Of a DNA stretch of 64,000 bases, positions 19,534-28,835 are shown piece by piece. Each line of letters begins with the position of its first letter. Positions within the stretch are counted from its first letter, which is position 1. The DNA is from Salinirussus salinus. GTDB lineage: Archaea; Halobacteriota; Halobacteria; Halobacteriales; Haloarculaceae. The notes beneath the pieces were generated by a model, which was given only the letters and a program-made list of their open reading frames with translations, had not been told where the DNA came from and did no database searches. The position numbers and the translations under genes were made by a program. The stretch covers positions 310,001-374,000 of the forward strand of contig NZ_WOWO01000001.1 in assembly GCF_009831455.1 (NCBI RefSeq), given 5' to 3'.

Positions 19534-19648
19534 TGAGCGCGGCGGGGGCTGTATCCGATTCCAGACGGCGGACAACAGGGGTGGAGAGAAACGGAACCGC
19601 CGCTCGAAAGTGGTGTCCTTTTCACCCCCGGCCGTCGATGGGGAAACA

Positions 19649-20758
19649 ATGAGTACGCGCGGCCGGACGCTGCGGCTGGCGACCCGGGGCTCGGAGCTGG
19701 CCCTCCGCCAGGCCGCCATCGTCCGGGACCTGCTCGCCACCCGGCGTCTGGAGGTCGAACTCGTCGAGGTGGAGACGACGGGCGACCAGCTCCGGGACGA
19801 GCTGATCCACCGGCTCGGCACCACGGGCGCCTTCGTCCGCAGCCTCGACGAGAAGGTCATCGACGGCGAACTCGACGCGGCGGTCCACTCGATGAAGGAC
19901 ATGCCCACCGACCAGCCCCCCGAGCTGGTGGTGGCGGGGATCCCCGAGCGCGCCGCCGCGGGCGACGTGCTCGTCACGCCCGACGGAACCGACCTGGCGG
20001 ACCTGCCCTCCGGAGCAGTCATCGGCACCTCCAGCCTCCGCCGGCGCGCCCAGTTACTCGCCCGCCGGCCCGACCTCGAGGTCGAGGGGCTCCGGGGCAA
20101 CGTCGACACCCGCGTCGAGAAGCTGCTCGCGCCCTCGCTGCAGCGCGAACACGAGCGCCGTATCGAGGCCGCCGAGGGCGAGGACGACAGCGACAACGAC
20201 GAGGACGAGGAGTTCGACCAGTCAGTCGAGGAGTGGTTCGACGGGCTCGCCGAGGTCGAGCGCCGCGCCCTGGAGCGGGAGGTCGACACCGAGTACGACG
20301 CCATCTGTCTCGCGGAGGCGGGGCTGGCCCGCAGCGGCCTCCTCCACCACCTCGAGTCCCAGCGCCTGGACCCGACCGAGTTCGTCCCCGCACCGGGCCA
20401 GGGGGCCATCGCCGTCACCGCGCTGGACGGCGAGGTCGCGGAGACGGTCCACGCCGCCGTCGACCACCCGCCGACCCGGGTCGAGACCACCGTCGAGCGG
20501 ACGGTCCTCTCGGAGCTTGGCGGGGGGTGCGTGGCGCCGCTGGGCGTTCACGCCCGCCTCCAGGGGGAGGTCGTCACCGCGGCCGCCCGCGTCCTCTCGC
20601 AGGACGGCACCGAGGAGGTCGCTGGCGAGCGGGAGCTGCCGGTCGAGCGCCACGCCGAGGCGGCAGTCGAGTTCGCCGCTGACCTGGCCGAGGAGGGGGC
20701 GAAACGGCTCGTGGAACAGGCCGCCCGCGAGAGCGCCGACGGGGCCAAGCGAGAATGA
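19649..20758 (+). CDS. hemC: Hydroxymethylbilane synthase (porphobilinogen deaminase)
   Basis: A 369-residue enzyme that joins four porphobilinogen units to hydroxymethylbilane. Motifs: LRLATRGSELALRQA at the start, HSMKDMP, GTSSLRRRAQL and LGGGCVAPLGVHA, whose Cys anchors the dipyrromethane cofactor. A Glu/Asp-rich insertion (about residues 170-200) is a halophilic addition. It is followed by cobA with a 4-base overlap and by hemD, so the operon leads from porphobilinogen to uroporphyrinogen III and precorrin-2/siroheme. ATG 19649 aligns with the family start. Confidence 0.95.
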   Translation: MSTRGRTLRLATRGSELALRQAAIVRDLLATRRLEVELVEVETTGDQLRDELIHRLGTTGAFVRSLDEKVIDGELDAAVHSMKDMPTDQPPELVVAGIPERAAAGDVLVTPDGTDLADLPSGAVIGTSSLRRRAQLLARRPDLEVEGLRGNVDTRVEKLLAPSLQREHERRIEAAEGEDDSDNDEDEEFDQSVEEWFDGLAEVERRALEREVDTEYDAICLAEAGLARSGLLHHLESQRLDPTEFVPAPGQGAIAVTALDGEVAETVHAAVDHPPTRVETTVERTVLSELGGGCVAPLGVHARLQGEVVTAAARVLSQDGTEEVAGERELPVERHAEAAVEFAADLAEEGAKRLVEQAARESADGAKRE

Positions 20759-21585
20759 CGGGCCCGAGCGACGGGACCGGCGACGGCGAGGTACCGGCCG
20801 CCGGAGCCGATACACCGACCGCCGACGGGACGGTCTACCTGGTCGGCTCGGGTCCGGGCGACCCGGAGTTGCTGACGGTGAAGGCCCGCCGGCTGCTCGG
20901 GGAGGCCGACACCATCCTTCACGACAAGCTTCCCGGCCCGGACATCCTCGATGACATCCCCGACGAGAAACGCGAGGACGTCGGCAAGCGCGCCCACGGC
21001 GAGGGGACCTCCCAGTCCTACATCAACGAGCGGCTGGTCGAACTCGCCCGCGAGGGGCAGACGGTCGTCCGCCTGAAGGGCGGCGACCCGACGGTCTTCG
21101 GCCGCGGTGGCGAGGAGATGGCGTATCTCGCCGAGTCCGGCGTCCCCTTCGAGGTGGTGCCCGCAGTCACCTCCGCCGTCGCCGGGCCGGCGGTGGCGGG
21201 GATCCCGGTCACCCACCGCGACCACGCCTCGACTGTCACGTTCGTGACGGGCCACGAGGACCCCGCGAAGGCGGACTCGGCCGTCGACTGGGACGCGCTG
21301 GCCGCGACCGGCGGGACCATCGTCGTCCTGATGGGGGTGACTCGCCTGCCCGAGTACGCGGCGACACTGGTCGAGGCCGGGATGGACCCCGCCACGCCGG
21401 TCGCGCTCGTCGAACGGGCCACCCGGGACGGCCAGCAGGTCGCCACCGGAACCCTCGAGACCATCGTGGAGGCCCGCGACACCGCCGGTATCGAGCCTCC
21501 CGCGCTCACCGTCATCGGCGACGTCGCCGCCACCCGCGAGCGGGTCGTCGACTTCCTGACCACCACGGAGGTCTCGGAATCGTGA
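20755..21585 (+). CDS. cobA: Uroporphyrinogen-III C-methyltransferase
   Basis: A 276-residue SAM-dependent methyltransferase that makes precorrin-2 from uroporphyrinogen III. It has VYLVGSGPGDPELLTVKA, VRLKGGDPTVFGRGGEEM, VVPAVTSAVAGPAVAGIPVTHR and IVVLMGVTRLPEY, the SAM and porphyrin contacts of the family. The first 20 residues are a variable acidic leader. It overlaps hemC by ATGA and hemD by GTGA. Precorrin-2 feeds siroheme, the alternative archaeal haem route and cobalamin. Confidence 0.95.
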   Translation: MTGPSDGTGDGEVPAAGADTPTADGTVYLVGSGPGDPELLTVKARRLLGEADTILHDKLPGPDILDDIPDEKREDVGKRAHGEGTSQSYINERLVELAREGQTVVRLKGGDPTVFGRGGEEMAYLAESGVPFEVVPAVTSAVAGPAVAGIPVTHRDHASTVTFVTGHEDPAKADSAVDWDALAATGGTIVVLMGVTRLPEYAATLVEAGMDPATPVALVERATRDGQQVATGTLETIVEARDTAGIEPPALTVIGDVAATRERVVDFLTTTEVSES

Positions 21586-22334
21586 CTGACGACCCTTTCC
21601 CCTCCAGCCCGTCCGCCCCGACCGTCGCGGTCTTCCGGCCGGACGACGAGCGCACCGACCGCGCGGCCGCGCTGCTGGAGCGACTCGGCGCCGACCCCCT
21701 TCCCGACCCCATGCTCGAGGTCGACCCGACGGGCGCGGTCCCCCGGGAGGACGCCGACTTCACCGTTCTGACGAGCAAGACCGGCGTCGAACTCGCCGCC
21801 GAGGCCGGCTGGGAGCCCGGCGGCGCGGTCTGTGCCATCGGCGAGGCCACCGCCGACGCGCTCGAGGCGGCGGGGTACGCCGTGGACGTCCTCCCCGAGA
21901 CCTACTCCTCGACGGGACTGGTCGACCGGCTGGCCGGCGAGGTCGACGGCGCCCGGGTCGAGGTGGCCCGCTCTGACCACGGCGCGCAGGTGTTACTGGA
22001 CGGGCTCGAGGAGGCGGGCGCGTACGTCCACGAGACGGTCCTCTACCGGCTCACCCGACCCGACGGAGCCGGAGAGAGCGCCGAGCGGGCCGCCGCCGGC
22101 GAGGTCGACGCCGCCCTCTTTACCTCGTCGCTGACCGTCGAGCACTTCCTGGCCGCCGCCGAGGAGCGCGGCGTCCGGGAGGCCGCGGTCGCGGGACTCG
22201 AGGGCGCCGTCGTCGCCGCGATCGGTCGGCCGACCGCCGAGACCGCCGCGGCGGCGGGTATCGACGTCGACCTCGTCCCGGGGGAGGCCGACTTCGAGAC
22301 GCTCGCCCGGGAGACGGTCGCGGCCCTGGAGTGA
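21582..22334 (+). CDS. hemD: Uroporphyrinogen-III synthase
   Basis: A 250-residue two-domain HemD that closes hydroxymethylbilane to uroporphyrinogen III. Sequence conservation in this family is low. The call rests on TVAVFRPDDERTDRAAALLE, the hinge-region FTVLTSKTGVELAAEA, DALEAAGYAVDVLPETYSS and AAIGRPTAETAAAAGI, plus its place after hemC and cobA. The start is GTG, overlapping the cobA stop. The end overlaps the MFS gene by GTGA. Confidence 0.9.
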   Translation: MTDDPFPSSPSAPTVAVFRPDDERTDRAAALLERLGADPLPDPMLEVDPTGAVPREDADFTVLTSKTGVELAAEAGWEPGGAVCAIGEATADALEAAGYAVDVLPETYSSTGLVDRLAGEVDGARVEVARSDHGAQVLLDGLEEAGAYVHETVLYRLTRPDGAGESAERAAAGEVDAALFTSSLTVEHFLAAAEERGVREAAVAGLEGAVVAAIGRPTAETAAAAGIDVDLVPGEADFETLARETVAALE

Positions 22335-23512
22335 CTGGGGGAACCCGCCGGCTGGTCGGCCTGGTGACCGGCTGGCAGACCGTCGCGAGCAGCTGTTACT
22401 ACGCCCCCTTCGCAGCCGCCCCGTTTCTCAGCGAGGCCTTCGGTCTCTCGCGCTTTCTGGTGGGCGTGCTCGTCACGACGCTGACGCTTGGCTACACGCT
22501 GGCGCTGGTCCCGAGCGGCGCCCTCGTCGACACCTACGGCGAGCGTCCGGCCTTCGTGGGCGGGCTGGCTGGCCTGGGCGCGGGCGCGCTCGCCGTGACC
22601 GCCGCACCCTCGACGCTTCTCCTCTTTGTGGCCGCGTTCGTCCTCGGGGTCGCCTACGCCTCGGCGATGCCGGCCACGAACCGCGCCATCGTCGCCGGCG
22701 TCCCCGCCGACAGGCAGGGACTCGCCATCGGGCTCAAGCAGGTCGGTGTCACCGGCGGGAGCGCGGTCTCCGCGCTGGTCGTCGCCACCGCTGCCCCGGC
22801 CGTCGCCACCTGGCGGGCCGGGCTGGCCGGCCTGGGCGTCCTCGCGCTCCTCGTCGCCGGCCTCTTCGCCGTCGGCTACGCCGGCAGCCCGGCAGCGGGC
22901 GGGCCGACGCTCCCCGACGTGGGCTCGCTGCGTGGCAACCGCGCCTACGTCGCGCTCGTGGCCGCGGGGCTCTGTCTCGGCGCGGGCCTCTTTACTGCGG
23001 TCGGCTACCTGACGCTGTATCTCACCGAGTCCGTCGGCGCGACCGTCGCGGTCGCCGGCGCCGGCTTCGCGCTCGCTCAGGTCGCCGGCAGCGCCGGCCG
23101 GGTCGGGGTCGGCAGTGTGGCCGACCGGCTGGCCCGGCGGCTCTCCTGGGCCCCCGCCCGCGCGGCGACGCTGCTTCTCGCCGGGCAGGCCGGCGTCGGT
23201 GCGGTCCTGCTCGCCGCGTTCGCGCTCTCGCCTCCGCCTGCGCTCGCGCTCGCCCTCGTGGCCGGCGTCGGCTTCACCGTCTTCGGGTTCACCGGGCTGT
23301 ACTACACCGCCCTGTCGGCGCTGGTCGACGACGAGGAGGTGGGCGCCGCGACCGCCGGCGGGCAGACGACGCTCAACGTCGGCGCGCTCCTGGCTCCGCC
23401 GGCGTTCGGGCTGCTCGCCGACGCCGGATCCTACGGCCTCTCCTGGATTGCCCTGGCGGCGGTCGTGTTCGCGGGTGTGGGGCTGGTCGGGCTGACCTAC
23501 GCCCGGCTGTAA
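22331..23512 (+). CDS. MFS transporter
   Basis: A 393-residue major facilitator with about twelve hydrophobic helices. It has the loop GALVDTYGERPAFVGG (a variant of motif A after helix 2) and a second half with VGSVADRLARRLSWAPA. The GTG start overlaps hemD, so it is translated with the tetrapyrrole genes. A porphyrin intermediate or metal substrate is possible but only inferred; no substrate signature is visible. The segment after it (23513-23667) holds nested inverted repeats (agcagtac/gtactgct; gtaccgagcg/cgctcggtac), perhaps a terminator. Confidence 0.8.
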   Translation: MTGGTRRLVGLVTGWQTVASSCYYAPFAAAPFLSEAFGLSRFLVGVLVTTLTLGYTLALVPSGALVDTYGERPAFVGGLAGLGAGALAVTAAPSTLLLFVAAFVLGVAYASAMPATNRAIVAGVPADRQGLAIGLKQVGVTGGSAVSALVVATAAPAVATWRAGLAGLGVLALLVAGLFAVGYAGSPAAGGPTLPDVGSLRGNRAYVALVAAGLCLGAGLFTAVGYLTLYLTESVGATVAVAGAGFALAQVAGSAGRVGVGSVADRLARRLSWAPARAATLLLAGQAGVGAVLLAAFALSPPPALALALVAGVGFTVFGFTGLYYTALSALVDDEEVGAATAGGQTTLNVGALLAPPAFGLLADAGSYGLSWIALAAVVFAGVGLVGLTYARL

Positions 23513-23614
23513 GGAGCGTTCGGTAGCAGTACGTTCCGGTACCGAGCGAACAGAGGAGAACGGACTGTCACCAGCGGTATCGACCTCCGGTACCGCTCGG
23601 TACTGCTGCGGAAT

Positions 23615-23648
23615 CCACATAAATATCATATAAACGTACTTTATGTGG
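23615..23648 (+). promoter_or_regulatory. Palindromic operator over the ABC operon promoter
   Basis: A perfect 9-bp inverted repeat, ccacataaa (23615-23623) and tttatgtgg (23640-23648), with 16 bases between. The spacer includes catataaac, a good archaeal TATA box about 33-40 nt ahead of the ATG at 23668. A dimeric regulator bound here would occlude or recruit TBP. The regulator itself is not identified. Confidence 0.55.
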
Positions 23649-23667
23649 TCTCTCCCGATCACGCACG

Positions 23668-24837
23668 ATGCCTTCCAGACGGCAGTTCCTGATCGGAACG
23701 GGTGCAGCAGGTGTGACCGCGCTGTCGGCCGGCTGTTCCGCGGGTGGCGGAACGCCCGAGGACTCCGGCAGCGGTGGCGGCGGGTCGACCGGGGGGTCGG
23801 GCAACACCGAGACTTACGAGGTCGGCTTCGGCGACTACGAGACGACCGTCAGTCCCAGCAGCTTCCCGGAGAAGCTGTTCATCTACGCGGTCCAGACCGG
23901 CTGGTCGAACTGGGGCGCGCTGATGCAGGAGTTCGAAAACGAGTACGGCGTCCCGCTGAACGACGACCAGCGCTCCTCGGGGGAGGCGCTCTCCCACGCC
24001 CGCCAGAACGCCCAGGACCCCAACCACTCGGCGATGAACGGCGGCTACACCTTCGGCGTCGTCGCCCGCAACGACGGGCTGACCCAGCCCTACAAGCCGG
24101 CCAACTACGACAAGGTGCCGGACTCGCTGAAGACCGACGACGGCCACGTCACCGCGACCCGGCGGATGACCACCGCGGTCGTCTACCGGAAGGACCTCTA
24201 CGAGGAGCAGGGGATCGCCCCGCCCGAGACCTGGGAGGACCTCAAACGCGAGGCGGTCGCCGCCAAGACCCAGTACCAGCCCCCTCAGGCCGCCGTCGGG
24301 CTGGCCGGGGCGCTCTCGATCAACAACGCCTACGGCGGCTCGCTGGACGACGTCCAGCCGGTTATCGACTTCTACAACGACGTCAAGAGCAAGGGCGCGG
24401 TCTTCGCCGGCAACGTCGAACAGAAGTTCAGCAAAGGCGAGATCCAGACCTTCGTCGAGTACGACTACACCGGGCTGGACCTGAAGTACAACGCCGACTC
24501 CGTCTCCGAGGACCAGGTCGGCGTCAAGTTCCTCAACGGCCCCGAGGGGAAGGGCGCGCTGAACCAGCCCTACGGCTACGCGATGCTGAAAGGCGCCCCC
24601 AACCCCGAGGCCTGCAAGCTGTTCATGGACTACGTGCTCTCGAAGCAAGGGCAAAAGAAGTTCTTCGACGCCTTCGTCCGCCCGATCCGCGCGGACGAAC
24701 TCGACACGCCGGAGAAGTTCCCCTCGACCGACCGCTACCAGGGCACGGAGTTCCAGGTCGACTACGGGAAGCTGGTCGACACCCAGGAGAGCATCATCCA
24801 GGAGATCGGCCAGGGCGTGGGGCTGACCGGTTACTGA
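23668..24837 (+). CDS. Tat lipoprotein substrate-binding protein (ABC importer)
   Basis: A 389-residue extracellular solute-binding protein. It starts with a twin-arginine signal MPSRRQFLIGTGAAG and lipobox LSAGC (Cys23), a Gly/Ser linker and a two-lobed periplasmic-binding fold. Segments such as MTTAVVYRKDLYEEQGI and APPETWEDLKREAV place it in the spermidine/putrescine, iron, thiamine and 2-aminoethylphosphonate cluster. The ligand cannot be fixed. It heads an operon of two permeases, an ATPase and a phosphoesterase; the gap to the first permease is four bases. Confidence 0.88.
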   Translation: MPSRRQFLIGTGAAGVTALSAGCSAGGGTPEDSGSGGGGSTGGSGNTETYEVGFGDYETTVSPSSFPEKLFIYAVQTGWSNWGALMQEFENEYGVPLNDDQRSSGEALSHARQNAQDPNHSAMNGGYTFGVVARNDGLTQPYKPANYDKVPDSLKTDDGHVTATRRMTTAVVYRKDLYEEQGIAPPETWEDLKREAVAAKTQYQPPQAAVGLAGALSINNAYGGSLDDVQPVIDFYNDVKSKGAVFAGNVEQKFSKGEIQTFVEYDYTGLDLKYNADSVSEDQVGVKFLNGPEGKGALNQPYGYAMLKGAPNPEACKLFMDYVLSKQGQKKFFDAFVRPIRADELDTPEKFPSTDRYQGTEFQVDYGKLVDTQESIIQEIGQGVGLTGY

Positions 24838-24841
24838 ATCC

Positions 24842-25855
24842 ATGTCCACGCTCGACGAGTCGCCCCTGCTCGGGCGCGTCCGGGAGACCCGCGCCGGCCG
24901 GCTGGTCTTCCCGACGACCGAGCGGGGACGCAAACGCCGCCGGATCGCCGCGCTGGCGGTACCGTTTTTCGCGCTCGCGACCTTCGGCGCCTTCATTCCG
25001 CTGGTGAAGATGTTCCGGATCAGCGTCGCCGAGCAGTTCCTCTACGAGGTCCAGGGGTGGAGCCTCGGCCCCTACCGGCGGCTGTTCGCCTCCATCGCTG
25101 CCTTCATCCCGGTCGTGGGGACGGACCTCTCGGCGGCCATCGCGGTCGGCGGGGAGGCGGTCAACCCGGTCTACGGGGAGACGATCTGGAACTCGCTGTG
25201 GTTCGGTGCCGTCACCACGGTCGCGAGCGTGGCGGTCGGTATCGCGCTGGCGCACGGACTCGAGAAGTACGACCTCCCCCGGAAGGGGCTGCTCGTGACG
25301 CTGATCTCCTTCCCGATCAGCCTGCCGGGGATCGTCGCTGCGTTCATGATGATCGTCCTGTTCGGCCAGACGGGCCTGCTCACCAACTTCTTCGCCGTGC
25401 TGAGCGGGGCCCAGCCGGTCGACCTCCAGCTCACCGGCCAGCCCTCCGGGACGACGCTGGCCGTCCTCGGGCTCTTTTTCGGTTACATCTACTCGATGAT
25501 CCCCCGGGCGACACTGCTGTTGCGCGGGACTTACGCCGAGGTCAACACCGACGCCGAGGAGGCCGCCCGGGCGCTGGGGGCGACCCCGCTGCAGACGTTC
25601 CGCTACGTCACGCTCCCGCAGATCCGCCCGGGGATCGTCGGCGCGCTGATCCTCACCTTCCGGACGGCGCTCGCGATCTTCGGGACCGTCCTCGTCTTGA
25701 AGTCGCTGTCGGTGGTCACCTTCCGGTTTGACCAGCTCGTCAAGGTCGGCTACGAGCTGAACATCGCCTCGGCGCTTGCGGCCGTGTTCTTCCTCTTTAC
25801 CGTCCTCTTTACCTTCCTGAGCCTGCGCTACACCAGCGCGGAGGTGGCCCGATGA
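24842..25855 (+). CDS. ABC transporter permease 1
   Basis: A 337-residue membrane protein with about six to seven helices. The EAA loop, EEAARALGATPLQTFRYVTLPQIRPGI (residues about 238-265), is the coupling site for the ATPase. An extended N-terminus (ERGRKRRRIAALAVPFFALA) starts helix 1. It resembles the PotB/ThiP/PhnU-type permeases. It overlaps the second permease by four bases (ATGA). Confidence 0.88.
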   Translation: MSTLDESPLLGRVRETRAGRLVFPTTERGRKRRRIAALAVPFFALATFGAFIPLVKMFRISVAEQFLYEVQGWSLGPYRRLFASIAAFIPVVGTDLSAAIAVGGEAVNPVYGETIWNSLWFGAVTTVASVAVGIALAHGLEKYDLPRKGLLVTLISFPISLPGIVAAFMMIVLFGQTGLLTNFFAVLSGAQPVDLQLTGQPSGTTLAVLGLFFGYIYSMIPRATLLLRGTYAEVNTDAEEAARALGATPLQTFRYVTLPQIRPGIVGALILTFRTALAIFGTVLVLKSLSVVTFRFDQLVKVGYELNIASALAAVFFLFTVLFTFLSLRYTSAEVAR

Positions 25856-26847
25856 GCACGCCCGACGCCGACGGGGCGGTCACGGGCGCGGTCCCCGACC
25901 GCGAGCCGGGCCGGCTGGGCCGGCTGTCGGCACGCTACGGCCGCGCGCTGGTCACGGCGCTGATCCTGGTCACCGTCGTCTTCCTCATCGGGCCGGTGCT
26001 CGTGACCTTCGTCGCCTCTTTCTTCCAGAACTGGACCGGACTGTTCCCCAGCGGCGGACTTACCCTCCAGAACTGGGCGCAGGCGCTCGGCATCGCCGAC
26101 ACCGTCGGCGCCGCCCGGGGGCTGGGCGGGTTCTGGACGTTCGTCGCGCCGGACGTGCTGTTCGTGCTCCAGCTCCCCCTCCTGCCCGACCTGACGCTGT
26201 ATTTCCCCTTCGATTTCTACATCCAGACCCCGATCCCGATGGCGCTGGGGTTCAGCGTCCTGCTCGCGCTGCTTGGCGTGTTGATCAACCTTCTCGTGGG
26301 CGTGCCGGTCGCCTACGCCGTCACCCGTTACGACTTCCGCGGCCGACGGCTGATGAACACCTTCGCCGTCCTCCCGATCGTCCCGGGGATCATCCTCGGG
26401 ATCGCCTTCCTGAAGACCTACCCCGGCCTGCCGAGCGTCATCGCCCTCGTCCTGGGCTACTCGCTTTTGAAGATCCCCTACATGGTGCTTGCCGTCCAGT
26501 CCTCCTTCGAGTCGATGGACCTCAGGCAGATGGAGGAGAGCGCCCGGTCGCTGGGGGCGTCCTGGACGACCACCTTCCTGCGGGTGATCGTCCCCGGCGC
26601 CAAACAGGGGATCATCTCCGGGTCGATCATCTGCTGGACGCTCGCGGCCGCCGAGTTCAACTTCTCCTACGTCGTCTACTCGAGCGGTCCACGGCCGTTC
26701 TCGCTATTCCTGTTCGAGAACATCTCGAACAACCCCTTCCTGCGGGCCGCGGCCGCCATCTCCATCTACTTCGTCATCGTGGCCGCGGTGACGGCGCTTC
26801 TGAACTACGTCGGCGAGAACGGCTTCTCGGTCGGAGGTGTCAGATAG
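25852..26847 (+). CDS. ABC transporter permease 2
   Basis: A 331-residue partner permease with about six helices and its own EAA loop, MEESARSLGASWTTTFLRVIVPGAKQG (about 223-249). A long first external loop (about 60-125) separates helix 1 from helix 2. Together with the upstream permease it would form a heterodimeric channel. The stop touches the start of the ATPase gene (adjacent bases), so translation is coupled. Confidence 0.88.
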   Translation: MSTPDADGAVTGAVPDREPGRLGRLSARYGRALVTALILVTVVFLIGPVLVTFVASFFQNWTGLFPSGGLTLQNWAQALGIADTVGAARGLGGFWTFVAPDVLFVLQLPLLPDLTLYFPFDFYIQTPIPMALGFSVLLALLGVLINLLVGVPVAYAVTRYDFRGRRLMNTFAVLPIVPGIILGIAFLKTYPGLPSVIALVLGYSLLKIPYMVLAVQSSFESMDLRQMEESARSLGASWTTTFLRVIVPGAKQGIISGSIICWTLAAAEFNFSYVVYSSGPRPFSLFLFENISNNPFLRAAAAISIYFVIVAAVTALLNYVGENGFSVGGVR

Positions 26848-27867
26848 ATGGCTGAACGTGTCAGACTCGACGAGATCACGAAACGGTTCGACGAAACGCT
26901 CGCCGTCGACGACGTCTCGTTGACGGTCGAACCCGGGGAGACGGTCGGCCTGGTCGGCCCCTCGGGATGCGGGAAGACCACGACTCTGCGGACGGTCGCG
27001 GGCTTCGAGACCCCCACCGAGGGCCAGGTCCTGTTCGACGACGACGAGGTCACCCACGTCCCCCCCGAACAGCGCAACGTCGGGCTGGTCTTCCAGTCCT
27101 ACGCGCTGTTCGACAACATGACCGTCCAGGAAAACATCGAGTTCGGGCTCCGGATGCGCGACGTACCCAAGGCCGAACGCGCCGAGCGCGCCGAGGAGCT
27201 GCTGGACCTGCTCGATATCGGCGGGATGGGCGACCGCGACCCGACGACGCTGTCGGGGGGACAACAGCAGCGGGTCGGGCTGGCCCGGGCGCTGGCGATC
27301 GAGCCCCGCGTGCTCCTGCTCGACGAGCCGATGACCGGCCTGGACGCCAAACTGAAAACGCGGCTCCAGGAGGAGATCGGCTCGCTGCTCGAGGAGATCG
27401 ACGTCACCTCGCTGTATGTCACTCACGACCAGGCCGAGGCGATGGTGATGTGCGACCGGATCGCCGTGATGAACGACGGCCGGATCGAGCAGGTCGGCAC
27501 CCCCGCGGAGATCTACGAGGCGCCGGCGAACGGGTTCGTCGCGGACTTCGTCGGCACCTCCAACCGGCTGGATGCCACGGTCCGGAACGGCGAACTCGAT
27601 TTCGGCCACGCGGCCGTCGAGGCGCCCGCCGACGCCCCCGAGGGCGAGGTGACGGTCGTCGCCCGCCCGGAGGCGTTCGCGCTGGACGGCGGCCCCGTCG
27701 AGGCGACCGTCGAGGACCGGTTCTATCTCGGTGAGCACGTCCGCGTGAGCGCGCGAACCCCGGACGACCAGGAGCTGACGCTGCGGTTCGACCCCGAGAA
27801 CGCCCCCGCCGACGGCCACGTAACGCTGTCGCTGGATACCGACCGGGTCCACCTGCTCCGGGGATGA
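26848..27867 (+). CDS. ABC transporter ATP-binding protein
   Basis: A 339-residue ATPase with Walker A GPSGCGKTTTLR (about 36-47), Q-loop VFQSYALFDNMTVQEN, signature LSGGQQQRVGLARALA, Walker B VLLLDEPMTGLDA and the switch His in VTHDQAEAM. The C-terminal 100 residues are a TOBE regulatory domain, as in polyamine, iron and AEP importers (PotA/PhnT type). It overlaps the downstream phosphoesterase gene by four bases. Confidence 0.92.
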   Translation: MAERVRLDEITKRFDETLAVDDVSLTVEPGETVGLVGPSGCGKTTTLRTVAGFETPTEGQVLFDDDEVTHVPPEQRNVGLVFQSYALFDNMTVQENIEFGLRMRDVPKAERAERAEELLDLLDIGGMGDRDPTTLSGGQQQRVGLARALAIEPRVLLLDEPMTGLDAKLKTRLQEEIGSLLEEIDVTSLYVTHDQAEAMVMCDRIAVMNDGRIEQVGTPAEIYEAPANGFVADFVGTSNRLDATVRNGELDFGHAAVEAPADAPEGEVTVVARPEAFALDGGPVEATVEDRFYLGEHVRVSARTPDDQELTLRFDPENAPADGHVTLSLDTDRVHLLRG

Positions 27868-28808
27868 CCGGTGACTCGCAGGCGGAGCCGGGGTCGCTGT
27901 TGGCCCGACTCGACCGTCCGCGGGCGCCCGAGCGGGTCCGGTTGGCGGTCCTCGCCGACCCCCACCTCGCGGTCGAGGGGGAGGGCACCTGGAAGGTCGC
28001 CCACCGCAGCCGGGAGCTGTTCGAGCGCGCTGTCGCCCGGACCGACGCTGTCGGCGCCGACCTGGCAGTTCTCCCGGGGGACCTGACTGGCGACGGGCAT
28101 CCGGCGGCCTTCGAGGCCGTCGACGAGGTGCTGGCGGACCTGGAGACCCCGTGGGTCGCGGTGCCCGGGAACCACGACGTACCCAAGTCCTTCGACGGCC
28201 ACGAGAGCCCGCCAGTCGGGGCTTTCGAGCAGCGCTACGGCCCCGCGGGCGGTTTCCCGTTCACGCGGGAGGTCGGGCCGGTGACACTGCTGGGCGTGAA
28301 CACCGCCAGCGCGCCCGACGAGACCCTCCGGTCGACGTGGGGCGGGCGGGTCGGCGAGCGTGACCGTGCCTGGCTGGCCGACACTCTCCCCGACGTGGAG
28401 ACGCCGGTGGTCGTCTTGCATCACAACGTCGCGACCCTCCCCGAGAACCCCGGCGGGAAGTGGGGAAACTTCCCGCTCGGAGACGCCGACGCGGTCCGTG
28501 GTATCCTGGCCGACCACGAGGTTCCGCTGGCGCTGACGGCCCACCACCACGTCCCGGCCCTCGCCGAGCACGGGCCGACGACGGAGGTGCTGGCGCCCGC
28601 GGTCTGTTCGTACCCGCAGGGGATGCTGCTGGTCGACATCGGGCCCGCGGGCACGGAGGTGTGGCTGGTGCCGCTTGCCGACGCCGCCGAAGTGCGGGAG
28701 GCCCGCCGGCTCGCGACGACCGGGAAGCCGCTGGCTGCCGGGGTCGTGGAGCTGGTCGACCGACGGATCGAGGCCCTGCCGCTGGCTGACTGCGGTCCGG
28801 AGGCTTAA
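27864..28808 (+). CDS. Calcineurin-like metallophosphoesterase
   Basis: A 314-residue phosphoesterase with the complete two-metal set: VLADPHLAV (DxH), VLPGDLTGDG (GD), VPGNHD, VLHHN and LTAHHHVP. No signal peptide is present, so it acts in the cytoplasm. Its GTG/ATG overlap with the importer ATPase suggests it processes the imported solute, for example a phosphodiester, phosphomonoester or phosphonate-like compound. That pairing is inference; the family also includes cyclic nucleotide phosphodiesterases (CpdA/Icc type). Confidence 0.85.
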   Translation: MTGDSQAEPGSLLARLDRPRAPERVRLAVLADPHLAVEGEGTWKVAHRSRELFERAVARTDAVGADLAVLPGDLTGDGHPAAFEAVDEVLADLETPWVAVPGNHDVPKSFDGHESPPVGAFEQRYGPAGGFPFTREVGPVTLLGVNTASAPDETLRSTWGGRVGERDRAWLADTLPDVETPVVVLHHNVATLPENPGGKWGNFPLGDADAVRGILADHEVPLALTAHHHVPALAEHGPTTEVLAPAVCSYPQGMLLVDIGPAGTEVWLVPLADAAEVREARRLATTGKPLAAGVVELVDRRIEALPLADCGPEA

Positions 28809-28835
28809 GACCGAAGCCGCCCCTATCCCGACGCG

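Noticed and set aside
22331-23512. Nitrate/nitrite specificity for the MFS transporter
   Set aside because: No nitrate signature motif is visible. The link to the tetrapyrrole operon does not determine a substrate.
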